DNA of 64,000 nt from Bacilli bacterium (GTDB taxonomy: Bacteria; Bacillota_I; Bacilli_A; RF39; UBA660): the NCBI GenBank assembly GCA_017525035.1, contig JAFXTH010000015.1, positions 1 through 64,000 of the forward strand. Direction: 5' to 3'. Both the position numbers and the translations under genes were made by a program. Shown piece after piece: positions 19,293 to 27,835 of the stretch (its first letter is position 1; every line of letters begins with the position of its first letter). The notes under the pieces were generated by a model. It was not told where the DNA came from. It saw only the letters and a program-made list of their open reading frames with translations, and did not search any database.

Positions 19293-20184
19293 GTGCCATT
19301 ACAATTTCATCATTTATTTCGTTTATTATCTTTCTTTGCAAATCTTTTTTATACAATAAATCTTCTTTAGGGTAACCAATAGAATCAGCTATGTCAGCTA
19401 TTAAATATTCATTACTATAATTACTATTTTTGACTAACTCTAAAAATCTTTGAGTAGCTTCTATTTTAGAAACACTTTCTTTTACTTCTATAAGCTCTAT
19501 TATTCCTCTTACAAGCAAATATGCTGATACATATGATTCTCTAAATGAGCATGGTTTATTAGGAATTAGTTCCTTTGCTCCGAAAGAACCATTTCTTACT
19601 TGATCAATTAATTCTTTTGCACTTTTTAAATCTTCTTCTTGAAGATTTTTTAATAGTTCTTTATGCTCATCGAAGTGAAGTTCAAATCCTAAAACATAAA
19701 GCGGTACTGTTTCTGCAAAACCTTCGCCAAGAAAAGGACAATTAGAGAAGAATTGATGCTGTATTATATGTGCTAATTCGTGAACGTTATTAACATGTTG
19801 TGCGATAGATATTTCTTTTGAATAATCTTCAGCTATATTTTGACTTATACCATAAGCTGAATTATATCCGTCAATATCATAACAAGAAACAGGCTTTCCA
19901 CCTCTTTTACTACCACTAAAGTTTTCTGGAATTCTTAAATAACTTTCAAAGTTTTCATCCGGTACTATATATAAATAGAATATAGGAAGAGCTTTACCAG
20001 GAAGAGTTATATTTAATCCTTTTATTAACATATAATCGGCTTCTAAGTCTTCTAAATAATCTTTATAAATTCCTTTATCAAATTTATCTGCTAAATCTCT
20101 TGATAATCTTACTCTTATGTCTTCATTTATTATTCTTAATTCTGAGTTGTTTATGTATTCTTTTAGAACATCTTTTGTATACAT
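19279..20184 (-). CDS. Gluzincin-type metallopeptidase-like protein
   Basis: 301 residues with HELAH at 135-139 and a GEGFAE motif 15 residues later (E154 the likely third zinc ligand), the arrangement of gluzincin peptidases. No signal peptide or membrane helix, so it should act in the cytoplasm. The C-terminal 120 residues are helical and carry no known domain. The ribosome site AGGTGAT precedes the ATG. It is transcribed alone and ends within the shared terminator. A second, unrelated-looking HExxH protein is at 51959. Substrate unknown. Confidence 0.75.
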   Translation of the reverse strand: MYTKDVLKEYINNSELRIINEDIRVRLSRDLADKFDKGIYKDYLEDLEADYMLIKGLNITLPGKALPIFYLYIVPDENFESYLRIPENFSGSKRGGKPVSCYDIDGYNSAYGISQNIAEDYSKEISIAQHVNNVHELAHIIQHQFFSNCPFLGEGFAETVPLYVLGFELHFDEHKELLKNLQEEDLKSAKELIDQVRNGSFGAKELIPNKPCSFRESYVSAYLLVRGIIELIEVKESVSKIEATQRFLELVKNSNYSNEYLIADIADSIGYPKEDLLYKKDLQRKIINEINDEIVMAQKKA

Positions 20185-20270
20185 ACTATCACCTCAAATT
20201 AATTATAACATATTAGTCTTTTTAATATTGTTTTATTATGTTAGAATAATAGTTACTTTGGAGTGATTAT

Positions 20271-21185
20271 ATGTTTTTATCTTTTTATATGAATTTACTT
20301 GGCTATAATAAAATGCCATATTTTCTTAAGAAATATTTAAAGAGTCCAATACTTTTAAGATTAAAGAAAGTTGGTTATTTTTGCGGAATGGATTATGCAT
20401 CTAAAGATATCTATGATTTTAGAGAATATATTAGTAGATATGATCATTCAGTTACAGTAGCCTTACTTACTTACAGATTTACTAAGAGTAAAAGAGCAAC
20501 TATATCTGCATTATTCCATGACTGTGCTACACCATGTTTTTCTCATGTTATTGATTACATGAACAAGGATTATGAAAAACAAGAAAGTACCGAAGAATAT
20601 ACTGAAAGAATTATATTAAGCGACAAATATTTAAAAAAATGTTTAAAGAAAGATAAAATTGATATTAATTCTATTATCGATTTTAAAAAATATACGGTTG
20701 TAGATAACAACAGGCCAAAAGTTTGTGCTGATAGAATAGATGGCGTTATATTAACTGCCATTGGATGGACTAAAAACATAACATTAGAAGAAATCTATGA
20801 AGTTGTTAATGACTTATGTTTATTAACAAATGAAGATAAAGAATCAGAAATTAGTTTCAAAACAGTACAAGTTGCTAAAAAAGTGTTAGAAATAAGCGAA
20901 TCAATTGATGTTTATTGTCATTCAGATGAAGATAATTACATGATGGATTTACTTGCTAACATAGCAAAAGAAGCCATAAATAATAAATTATTCACTTATG
21001 ATGATTTATATTATTTAAATGAAGAAGAAATATATAATATTTTAGAGAATACTGGTAATAATACTATTAAGAAGTTATTTGAGAAATTTAAAACAATAAA
21101 GAAAAAAGAGGTTCCAAAGATAAAGTTACCATCTATTAAGAAAAGAGCCTTAAACCCTTTAATTATGGGGAAAAGAATTAAGTGA
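20271..21185 (+). CDS. HD-superfamily hydrolase, dNTPase/YwfO-like
   Basis: 304 residues. H59 (RYDHSVTVALLTYRF), H83-D84 (LFHDCATPCFSHVID) and D157 (ADRIDGVIL) give the H-HD-D set. The context HDxxTPxFSH is that of the dGTPase/SAMHD1-like branch, where the family consensus is HDIGHGPFSH; here Ala-Thr-Pro replaces Gly-His-Gly. The enzyme probably removes phosphates from a nucleotide. The C-terminus is lysine-rich (KRALNPLIMGKRIK). GGAGTGAT precedes the ATG. Ends in its own terminator. Confidence 0.78.
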   Translation: MFLSFYMNLLGYNKMPYFLKKYLKSPILLRLKKVGYFCGMDYASKDIYDFREYISRYDHSVTVALLTYRFTKSKRATISALFHDCATPCFSHVIDYMNKDYEKQESTEEYTERIILSDKYLKKCLKKDKIDINSIIDFKKYTVVDNNRPKVCADRIDGVILTAIGWTKNITLEEIYEVVNDLCLLTNEDKESEISFKTVQVAKKVLEISESIDVYCHSDEDNYMMDLLANIAKEAINNKLFTYDDLYYLNEEEIYNILENTGNNTIKKLFEKFKTIKKKEVPKIKLPSIKKRALNPLIMGKRIK

Positions 21186-21199
21186 AGTTAATTCTTTTT
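21171..21199 (+). terminator. Terminator of HD-domain gene
   Basis: Stem AGAATTAA / TTAATTCT (loop GTGAAG) with A-run and T-run; contains the stop codon. Confidence 0.75.
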
Positions 21200-21207
21200 A
21201 TTTTGAT

Positions 21208-21236
21208 TTGCATTTTTTTGAAAAATATATTACAAT
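21208..21236 (+). promoter_or_regulatory. Promoter of NlpC/P60 gene
   Basis: TTGCAT (21208-21213), 17-base spacer, TACAAT (21231-21236). The leader of about 45 bases is locally G+C-rich (CGTCGCTGCCGATGATTGGG) but too short for a known riboswitch. Confidence 0.55.
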
Positions 21237-21283
21237 AGAAAACGTCGCTGCCGATGATTGGGAGCACAAAGGAGACAGTTTTT

Positions 21284-22348
21284 ATGGAAAAGGAAAAATC
21301 AGTGTCGCCCACCTTGGGTAATAAGAAAGTAAAAAGAATGAATTTATACTCTAACGTATTCTTTGTATTAGCAATGTTTTCGTTAGTAGGCTATCAATAT
21401 TATGACAAAATTCATAGAGAGCAAATTTACGATGCTTTAAGTATGACATTTAAAGAAGTTGCTGCTATCGAGTATGGTAGTGATGATTATGATACTGTAG
21501 GGTACGTAGAAAGCGTTGAATATGGAAGAGTTGTCGATTATCCAAAAACAGTGGATACTTCAACAGTAGGGGTTAAGAAGTTAACTTATGAATTAGGTAA
21601 AGAAGAAATAAAAAAAGAATTCGTACTAGAGGTTGAAGTAAAAGATACTAAGTTACCGGTTATTAAATTAAATAAGAATGTCATCTATATTTATGCTGGT
21701 TACAAGTATGATGTTAAGTCTAACGTTAAATCAGTTACTGATGAAGTAGACGGAGCATTAAAATATGTTACAAAAGCACCAAAAGAACAAGTTGGTTATT
21801 ACACAATAAGTACAAATTATAACAAAGATAAAGTTGGTAGTTACAATGTTACAATAAAAGCAACAGACAAAAATGGTAACGTATCAAAGGCTAATTATAC
21901 AATTAAAGTAATTAGTAGACCACAACCAAAGGTTACTTATGCAAGAGGTAATTATACTGGTCCATCAAGCGTTGATAGATCATCAGTAGTAAACGCAGCT
22001 AAGTCACTTATCGGTAGCAGATATCGTTATGGTGGTGCAAGCCCATCTACTGGATTTGATTGTAGTGGTTTTGTAAGTTATGTTTATAGTTTGTTTGGTA
22101 AGCATTTATCAAGAAATGCAACTGGTCTTTCATACAATGGTAGAGCAGTTTCAAGAAAAAATATGCAACCAGGTGATATAATCGTTTGGTCAACATTAAG
22201 AAGCAATAGTCCAACACACGTTGCTATCTACGTAGGATCTGATACAATGGTACATGCAGCTAATACAAGATTAGGTGTTATATCAAGTAGTGTATCTTAC
22301 TGGGAAAGCCATGGTGGAGGACATATAGTAACAATAAGAAGAGTTTAG
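21284..22348 (+). CDS. Membrane-anchored NlpC/P60 cell-wall hydrolase
   Basis: Cuts peptidoglycan stem peptides outside the cell. 354 residues: cytoplasmic 1-22, one membrane helix (about 24-40), an extracellular linker, and a bacterial Ig-like/cadherin-like domain (about 120-210, DTKLPVIKLNKN to NGNVSKANYTIKV). The C-terminal NlpC/P60 domain has C260 (FDCSGF), H312 (PTHVAI) and H324 as the catalytic set. The ATG at 21284 follows AAAGGAGAC; an upstream in-frame ATG at 21254 has no ribosome site. Anchoring and the Ig-like spacer suggest local remodelling of the wall next to the membrane. Confidence 0.93.
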   Translation: MEKEKSVSPTLGNKKVKRMNLYSNVFFVLAMFSLVGYQYYDKIHREQIYDALSMTFKEVAAIEYGSDDYDTVGYVESVEYGRVVDYPKTVDTSTVGVKKLTYELGKEEIKKEFVLEVEVKDTKLPVIKLNKNVIYIYAGYKYDVKSNVKSVTDEVDGALKYVTKAPKEQVGYYTISTNYNKDKVGSYNVTIKATDKNGNVSKANYTIKVISRPQPKVTYARGNYTGPSSVDRSSVVNAAKSLIGSRYRYGGASPSTGFDCSGFVSYVYSLFGKHLSRNATGLSYNGRAVSRKNMQPGDIIVWSTLRSNSPTHVAIYVGSDTMVHAANTRLGVISSSVSYWESHGGGHIVTIRRV

Positions 22349-22376
22349 AAATCTACATTGTAGGTTTCTTTTTTTT
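22347..22376 (+). terminator. Terminator of NlpC/P60 gene
   Basis: Ten-pair stem AGAAATCTAC / GTAGGTTTCT with a three-base loop, then eight Ts. Confidence 0.85.
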
Positions 22377-22401
22377 GTTTTATAATTATATTGGTGATAA
22401 T

Positions 22402-22920
22402 ATGAAAAATAAAGTTTTTATAATAATAGTAAATATAGTCATAATAGCCTTAACAGTGTTAGGAATAATACTACTTAAAAATAGTACTGAAAGTGTTAAC
22501 TACGACTATGAAAAAATTATGGGAAAGTCATTTGTTATGAAAGATGAATCATACATTGTGTTTAACAAGGACAAGACTTTTATCTGGTATAAAACAAAAG
22601 ATGATTTAGAAGACAATTATTATGAAGGTACTTATACTGTTTATAGAGGAGAAAACGCAATAAAATATATTTCTAATGATCTTTCAAAATATGCAGTTAC
22701 TGAAAAAGAACAAAGAGATTTGTTAAAGAGAAATGAAGATATCAAAATAGACATGTATTATAATCTTAATTTAGTTAATAAGAAATTAGTTATGAATAAA
22801 GAAGAAAAGAAGCTTGATTATGAAAGGCACTATTATGGTTATTCTAATGAAGAATATACCTATTTTACTTTGTTAAGCATGGATACTGCTAATTATGCTT
22901 ATCTAACACTTGATGAATAG
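22402..22920 (+). CDS. Single-pass membrane protein with beta-rich outside domain
   Basis: 172 residues from ATG 22402, which follows GGTGAT. One N-terminal membrane helix (about 5-25) leads to an outside domain with the pattern FVMKDESYIVFNKDKTFIWYK and YYEGTYTVYRGENAIKYIS, a small barrel-like arrangement also suggested for the outside part of the 10535 gene product. No family was recognised. It has no lipobox. It lies between two terminators, hence is probably its own unit. Confidence 0.75.
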   Translation: MKNKVFIIIVNIVIIALTVLGIILLKNSTESVNYDYEKIMGKSFVMKDESYIVFNKDKTFIWYKTKDDLEDNYYEGTYTVYRGENAIKYISNDLSKYAVTEKEQRDLLKRNEDIKIDMYYNLNLVNKKLVMNKEEKKLDYERHYYGYSNEEYTYFTLLSMDTANYAYLTLDE

Positions 22921-22942
22921 ACTTTGAAAAAAGTCTTTTTTT
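22919..22942 (+). terminator. Terminator
   Basis: Stem AGACTTT / AAAGTCT, loop GAAA, T-run; starts in the stop codon. Confidence 0.8.
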
Positions 22943-23039
22943 ATGTAAAATATTGTTTTTTTATAAAAAAGTAATTATTTCTTACCGATAATATGATAAA
23001 ATTAACATAGGAAAATAGGCTAAAAAAGGAGGATTAAGT

Positions 23040-23657
23040 ATGAAGACAGATAGTATTCTTAGAATTTTAGAAAGTCTTTATGGGAAAAAGACAGATTTTT
23101 CATCAGAAGAACTTAATAGAATTGAAACTTTAACTATTAATCGTATTAATCCTGATAAAAGTTTAGCTAATGTTGATTTTTCTGATTTACTTAATTTTAA
23201 ACAACTAAGAAAGTTAATACTTGATGGTATTACAGTTGATGTTAGTGTAATGGCATACATAAGCACAATACCTAATTTACATAGTTTATATTTATATAAT
23301 TGTGATATTGTTGATGATATATATAATTTCTTAGGTAATTCTAGAATAAAAGATTTAAAAGTAAGTAATACTAATTTTGATTTAAACTTATTAACTGGAT
23401 ATTATGAGTATTTAACTTTATCTGGAGTGAAATTAAAATCTTTCAAACCACATGTTGAAGTACTTAACGTTAGTAATTGTGTAATTGAAGATTACGAAGA
23501 TTTAATTGACTATAACTTTGAGGAAATAGTTCTTTCAATTGAGCAATATGATTCATATCAAGATGGATTTAACAATTGTGGTAGAAGAGTAGTAGTTATG
23601 GAAGACAATGGTCAATTCCCATATAAGAAAGTAGGTTTTACATATGGCGAGATTTGA
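23040..23657 (+). CDS. Leucine-rich-repeat-like protein
   Basis: 205 residues, no signal peptide. From about residue 45 onwards repeats of 20-24 residues with the LRR spacing LxxLxL are visible (LRKLILDG, LHSLYLYNC, IKDLKVSNT, YEYLTLSG, VEVLNVSNC), the last ones irregular. LRR arcs usually bind other proteins. AAAAAGGAGG gives a strong ribosome site. The end overlaps the transglutaminase-like gene by 14 bases, so the two are translated together and probably work together in the cytoplasm. Confidence 0.8.
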   Translation: MKTDSILRILESLYGKKTDFSSEELNRIETLTINRINPDKSLANVDFSDLLNFKQLRKLILDGITVDVSVMAYISTIPNLHSLYLYNCDIVDDIYNFLGNSRIKDLKVSNTNFDLNLLTGYYEYLTLSGVKLKSFKPHVEVLNVSNCVIEDYEDLIDYNFEEIVLSIEQYDSYQDGFNNCGRRVVVMEDNGQFPYKKVGFTYGEI

Positions 23658-25038
23658 TAGAATAGATACTTCCAAACTAGAATTATTAGATAAGAAAAAA
23701 TGTTTCTTAGTTAAAGGAACACTTACTTTAGATGATGTTAATAAGTTAAATGGTTTAAATAAGAAAATAGTTTTAGTATTTGAAAATACTAAAGGACAAA
23801 ATAGTGACATAATTGGTTATCTTAATCCAAATGTTATACGTGTTAGTGTAGTTGGAGGAATAGATTACCTACATAAGAGAAAATATAATAGTAAAGACTA
23901 TATTAGAAGAACAATACATAGTCCAAAAGATATTGCTAATATAATGAAGACATTTGAAACAATTGAACGAAAAGTAATGTTTACTTGGACTGAATCACAA
24001 AAATGTATGTTTGTATATAAGACATTGTGTGAAATGTTAAATGGTGTTGATTCAAACGAAAGAACAGTACAAAATGGTGTAGATTATATGAATACCTTAA
24101 CTGGTATTTTGTATGGTAGAGCATCTTGTGAAGGCGTTTCATTACTATTTAAAGAAATTATGGATAGACTAGGTATTGAGTGCCATTATCAATTGCTTGA
24201 TGGTATTCATGCATTTAATACTGTTAAGCTTGATGGTGAATATCATGGCGTAGATTTATATTGGGATATACAAAATAAAGGTGAAAATAACAAGTGTGGA
24301 TTTAACTATTATTGTCGTGAAGATGGTAATGCTTTTTATAGCAATAGATATCATGACTTATCTAACGAAAAAGAAGAAATTAGATATCCCGTTATGCCTT
24401 TTGTTGATGAAAAACTAGAAGAAGATTTAACGTTATTAACTTCAAATAAAAAAGAATATAGTCATGAGATGACTAGATATACTAATAGTCAAGGAGAAGT
24501 CTTTGATTATACTTATTTAGGTGAAAGTGGAGGGTTCTCTGCGTTCATAGTAAGAAATGAAGATAATATAAACTATTTCTATATTTCTAAGGGCGATGAT
24601 ATTACTACTAAGCTAGATAACAAAACATTAAGCGATGCTTGTTATAATTGCCATAACCTAAGTGGAAATGAAACACTTCCAACTGATATAAAAAGATTCT
24701 CAAGATTTATTAGAGAAGATGGTACAAACTTCATTGTATGTCCAACAGGTAAAACGTATGGTGATAATATAATGGAATATACAATGCTTGAGCCACAAGA
24801 AATTGATGGTAAAAAAGTATTAAGAAAAACAGTCATAACTTCTGAGAATGATTTTATCTTTGACAAAGATGCTAACTTTAGATATTCAGTAGCAAATTAT
24901 TTATTATCTAGAAATAGACTAGAGAATAGATTAAAGAACTATGGTGGATATGTTGGTTTTGCTAGTCATGAAACAAGAAAATTGTTTGAAATGCAAGATG
25001 AAAGAGATATAGAAGTTGTTATGCCAAAAGCAGCTTAG
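23644..25038 (+). CDS. Transglutaminase-like cysteine enzyme
   Basis: 464 residues, no signal peptide. A transglutaminase-like core lies at about 115-215 with Cys162 (ASCEGVSLLFKEIMDRLGI), His189 (IHAFNTV) and Asp204 (VDLYWD), the papain-like triad of this superfamily, used by peptidases or cross-linking enzymes. The N-terminal 100 residues resemble the end of an LRR arc, and the C-terminal 240 are beta-rich with no known domain. It is translationally coupled to the LRR gene before it and followed by a terminator. A cytoplasmic position is unusual, because most bacterial members act outside. Confidence 0.82.
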   Translation: MARFDRIDTSKLELLDKKKCFLVKGTLTLDDVNKLNGLNKKIVLVFENTKGQNSDIIGYLNPNVIRVSVVGGIDYLHKRKYNSKDYIRRTIHSPKDIANIMKTFETIERKVMFTWTESQKCMFVYKTLCEMLNGVDSNERTVQNGVDYMNTLTGILYGRASCEGVSLLFKEIMDRLGIECHYQLLDGIHAFNTVKLDGEYHGVDLYWDIQNKGENNKCGFNYYCREDGNAFYSNRYHDLSNEKEEIRYPVMPFVDEKLEEDLTLLTSNKKEYSHEMTRYTNSQGEVFDYTYLGESGGFSAFIVRNEDNINYFYISKGDDITTKLDNKTLSDACYNCHNLSGNETLPTDIKRFSRFIREDGTNFIVCPTGKTYGDNIMEYTMLEPQEIDGKKVLRKTVITSENDFIFDKDANFRYSVANYLLSRNRLENRLKNYGGYVGFASHETRKLFEMQDERDIEVVMPKAA

Positions 25039-25056
25039 ATTACCAAAAAAATAAAG

Positions 25057-25084
25057 AGTTATTTTGATTGCAAAATAACTTTTT
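25057..25084 (+). terminator. Terminator of LRR-transglutaminase unit
   Basis: Perfect ten-pair stem AGTTATTTTG / CAAAATAACT, loop ATTG, then Ts. Confidence 0.8.
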
Positions 25085-25100
25085 AAATAGGGGTGAATAC

Positions 25101-26744
25101 ATGAAAGGAAATTTTAGATCTGAATTAAAAACAGTTTTAAAAGTAGCTAAATGGGAATTCTTATTTAAGACATTTACATCTGTAATGATACGTGGAATTC
25201 TTTTGATAATTCCAATACTATTTAGTGCTGCGATTAATTATATAACTGCCAAAGATACTTACATGACTATTGTTATGCTTGTCATATCTATTATTCTTGT
25301 AGGCATATATAGATTCTTTGAAGGTTTTAACTATGTCGCTTATTATAAACTATTTAATAAATTATTCTCATTTTATAATGATGAAGCTATAAGCTTAACT
25401 AAAGATAATTCAATGTTTAGTTTATCAAGATTTTCACCTGGTCAATATACAAATATGGTTATAACTGATGTTGATATAATATCAACTTTCTTTGCTTCAG
25501 GGGTTATAAGAGTTATTCAAATGATAGAGTTTGGTGTTATATTTATCTATTTCTATTTTATAGATATTTATATCTTTGCATTCTCTTTGATTGTTACAAT
25601 AATAATGTTAATGATTTCATTAAGATTAGGTAACAAGGTACAAAAGTTAAATGAAAAAAGAAAATACCAATTAGATAGAGTAACATCATCAGCTTATGAT
25701 TATTTTGGTGGAATAAAAGAAATAAAGAGCTTTAATATTTTTGATAAAATATATCCAAAAATAGAAGATAGTAGAGAAGATTATTTGAAAGCTAATGCTA
25801 AGTACAACACAAGATTTAATTGTAATAACCATGCAATATTATTTGTGTTTGAATTGTTTAGATTATTAGCAGTTATTTATATGGGATTAAGAGCAATAGA
25901 AGGACATGCCGATGTTGGTATTGTTTTAGTTATTTATAACTACTATCAAAAGATTATTGATAACTGTTCTATTGTATTAACGTTAAATGTTGAATATAGA
26001 AATGTTAATGTTTCATTGCAAAGATTTAACAAAATTAGAGAATATAGTAGCCATCCAAATGGTACAAAAGTATTGGAAAAAGACACTGTTAAGGGAGAAA
26101 TTGAGTTTAACGATGTTCTTTATGGATTTAGAGATAATCCAATATTAAATCATATTAGTTTTAAGATACCTGAAAACTCTATAACTGTATTTTCAGGTAG
26201 CAACGAAACAGTGCAGGTTGGTATATTTGATTTATTACAAAGACTTAATAGACAACATGAAGGAACAATAACACTTGATGGAATAGAAATAAAAGATATT
26301 AATGATACTAATTATTTCTCTTTAGTATCGTCTGTTAGAAGACAAACTATGTTCTTTGATATTCCAATCAAAGAAAACTTTACTATGATTAATCCTGATT
26401 TTGATAAAGTAGTAGAAATATGTAAGATGGTTGGCCTTGATGAAGAAATAATGAAATTAGATAAGGGCTATGACACAATAGTAGATGAGAATACTCAACT
26501 AACTATGTCATGTAAAAAACTATTAGTAATTGTTCGTATGCTTTTAAAAGAAAGCAAAGTATTGTTAATTGATGATGTTATTAATGTACTTGAAGAAAAG
26601 CATGAGAAAAGATTAATGGATGTGCTAATGGAATTAAAGAAAGATCATACAATTATAGTTGTTACACATTCAAAAAGAATAATTGATAGAGCTGATTTAG
26701 TTTTAGATATTACATCAAATAGTGTTAACGAAGTAGGGAAGTGA
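25101..26744 (+). CDS. ABC exporter-like protein with degenerate ATPase domain
   Basis: 547 residues: an ABC-exporter-type membrane domain (about 1-320, six hydrophobic segments) and a nucleotide-binding domain (about 330-547). The fold signs remain (LNHISFKIP, VLLIDDV, VVTHSKR) but the key motifs are lost. The Walker A position reads SGSNETVQVG with no lysine, the LSGGQ signature is replaced by TMSCKK, and the Walker B glutamate is aspartate. It is therefore unlikely to hydrolyse ATP alone. It could be half of a heterodimer, but no partner gene is adjacent. Start at ATG 25101 after AGGGGTGA. Its stop lies four bases before the start of mrnC. Confidence 0.85.
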   Translation: MKGNFRSELKTVLKVAKWEFLFKTFTSVMIRGILLIIPILFSAAINYITAKDTYMTIVMLVISIILVGIYRFFEGFNYVAYYKLFNKLFSFYNDEAISLTKDNSMFSLSRFSPGQYTNMVITDVDIISTFFASGVIRVIQMIEFGVIFIYFYFIDIYIFAFSLIVTIIMLMISLRLGNKVQKLNEKRKYQLDRVTSSAYDYFGGIKEIKSFNIFDKIYPKIEDSREDYLKANAKYNTRFNCNNHAILFVFELFRLLAVIYMGLRAIEGHADVGIVLVIYNYYQKIIDNCSIVLTLNVEYRNVNVSLQRFNKIREYSSHPNGTKVLEKDTVKGEIEFNDVLYGFRDNPILNHISFKIPENSITVFSGSNETVQVGIFDLLQRLNRQHEGTITLDGIEIKDINDTNYFSLVSSVRRQTMFFDIPIKENFTMINPDFDKVVEICKMVGLDEEIMKLDKGYDTIVDENTQLTMSCKKLLVIVRMLLKESKVLLIDDVINVLEEKHEKRLMDVLMELKKDHTIIVVTHSKRIIDRADLVLDITSNSVNEVGK

Positions 26745-26748
26745 TATT

Positions 26749-27132
26749 ATTAATAACAAAGATATCAATGTTTTGGTTTTAGCATACTTAGGAGATAATG
26801 TATACGAGTATTATGTTAGAAGATATTTAATAGAACAAAAAATATCTAATGTAGATGCTCTTCAAAAGACGTCTGTTAATTATGTAAGTGCTAAGAATCA
26901 AGCAATGTTTTTAGAAAAATTAATAAATAATAATTACTTCGATGAAGAAGAATTATCTATTATTAAAAGAGCAAGAAATAATAAAGGACATGGTCATCCG
27001 AAAAACTGTGATATTGTAACATATAAACATGCTACGGCATTAGAAGCCTTAATCGGATACTTAAAACTTGAAGGAAAAGAAGACAGAATTGAGAACATAA
27101 TGGAATTAATACTAGGAGGTAGTCTATGCTAG
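26749..27132 (+). CDS. mrnC: Mini-ribonuclease III, apparent AUU start
   Basis: RNase III-type catalytic domain without RNA-binding domain that matures 23S rRNA. 127 residues; the motif AYLGDNVYEYYVRRYL holds the catalytic aspartate and the helix KHATALEALIGYL carries the second acidic motif. No ATG, GTG or TTG with a ribosome site fits: the frame is open from 26737, and AAGTGAT-ATT-ATT at 26741-26751 matches the AGGTGATATTATG start of the xpaC-like gene (41376) with the G of ATG changed to T. The alternative TTG at 26773 has no ribosome site and would remove eight residues. Followed by rlmB and sigH as in Bacillus. Confidence 0.9.
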   Translation: MNNKDINVLVLAYLGDNVYEYYVRRYLIEQKISNVDALQKTSVNYVSAKNQAMFLEKLINNNYFDEEELSIIKRARNNKGHGHPKNCDIVTYKHATALEALIGYLKLEGKEDRIENIMELILGGSLC

Positions 27133-27824
27133 TGTATGGAAGAAATGTTGCAAAAGAAGTTTTGCAAAGACCTGAAAAAGTTAAGAAAGTAAAAATACAA
27201 AAGAATTTTGATGATAAAGAAATAAATTCTTTATTAGAAAAAAATAAAATTAAAACTGAAGTACTAGATAAAAAAGAATTTGCTAAGTTTGATAAATTTT
27301 CTCATCAGGGTATAATCCTTGACATAGAGGATTTTAGTTATGCTAATTATAAAGAATTTCTTGATGTAGAAAATGCTAAAGTAGTTATCCTAGATCATAT
27401 TGAAGATCCACATAATTTGGGAGCAATTATAAGAACTAGTGAAGCTGCTGGTATAACTGGTATTATTATTCCAAAAGATAGAAGTGTTGATGTTAATTCA
27501 ACAGTAATGAAAACTAGCGCTGGTGCTGTAGAAAATATCAAAATAGCTAAAGTTACTAATTTGATTAATGTAATTAATGATTTAAAAGAAAATGGTTTCT
27601 GGATAGTTGGTACTGCTATGGCTGGCAGTGTTGATTATCGTGATATCGATTATACTGGTAAAATTGCATTAATAATTGGCAATGAAGGAAAAGGTGTTTC
27701 TAAAGCAGTTATGGAAGAATGCGATTATTTAGCTAAAATCCCTATGTATGGAAAAATAAATAGTCTAAACGCATCTGTAGCAGCAGGTATTATGATCTAT
27801 GAGGTGATTAGTTTAGACAAGTAG
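27126..27824 (+). CDS. rlmB: 23S rRNA 2'-O-ribose methyltransferase RlmB
   Basis: SpoU/TrmH-family (SPOUT) enzyme that methylates guanosine ribose in 23S rRNA with S-adenosylmethionine. 232 residues: an N-terminal L30e-like substrate-binding part (1-75) and the knotted SPOUT domain with its three motifs, DPHNLGAIIRTSEAAG, IGNEGKGVS and PMYGKINSLNASVAAG. GGAGG lies seven bases before the ATG, which overlaps mrnC by seven bases. Position between Mini-RNase III and sigH matches the Bacillus order except that the yacP gene normally between rlmB and sigH is missing. Confidence 0.96.
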   Translation: MLVYGRNVAKEVLQRPEKVKKVKIQKNFDDKEINSLLEKNKIKTEVLDKKEFAKFDKFSHQGIILDIEDFSYANYKEFLDVENAKVVILDHIEDPHNLGAIIRTSEAAGITGIIIPKDRSVDVNSTVMKTSAGAVENIKIAKVTNLINVINDLKENGFWIVGTAMAGSVDYRDIDYTGKIALIIGNEGKGVSKAVMEECDYLAKIPMYGKINSLNASVAAGIMIYEVISLDK

Positions 27825-27835
27825 GGGGATTTTAC

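Noticed and set aside
21237-21283. G+C-rich leader before the NlpC/P60 gene as a c-di-AMP riboswitch, which often controls such hydrolases
   Set aside because: The leader is about 45 bases, far too short, and shows no paired aptamer arms.
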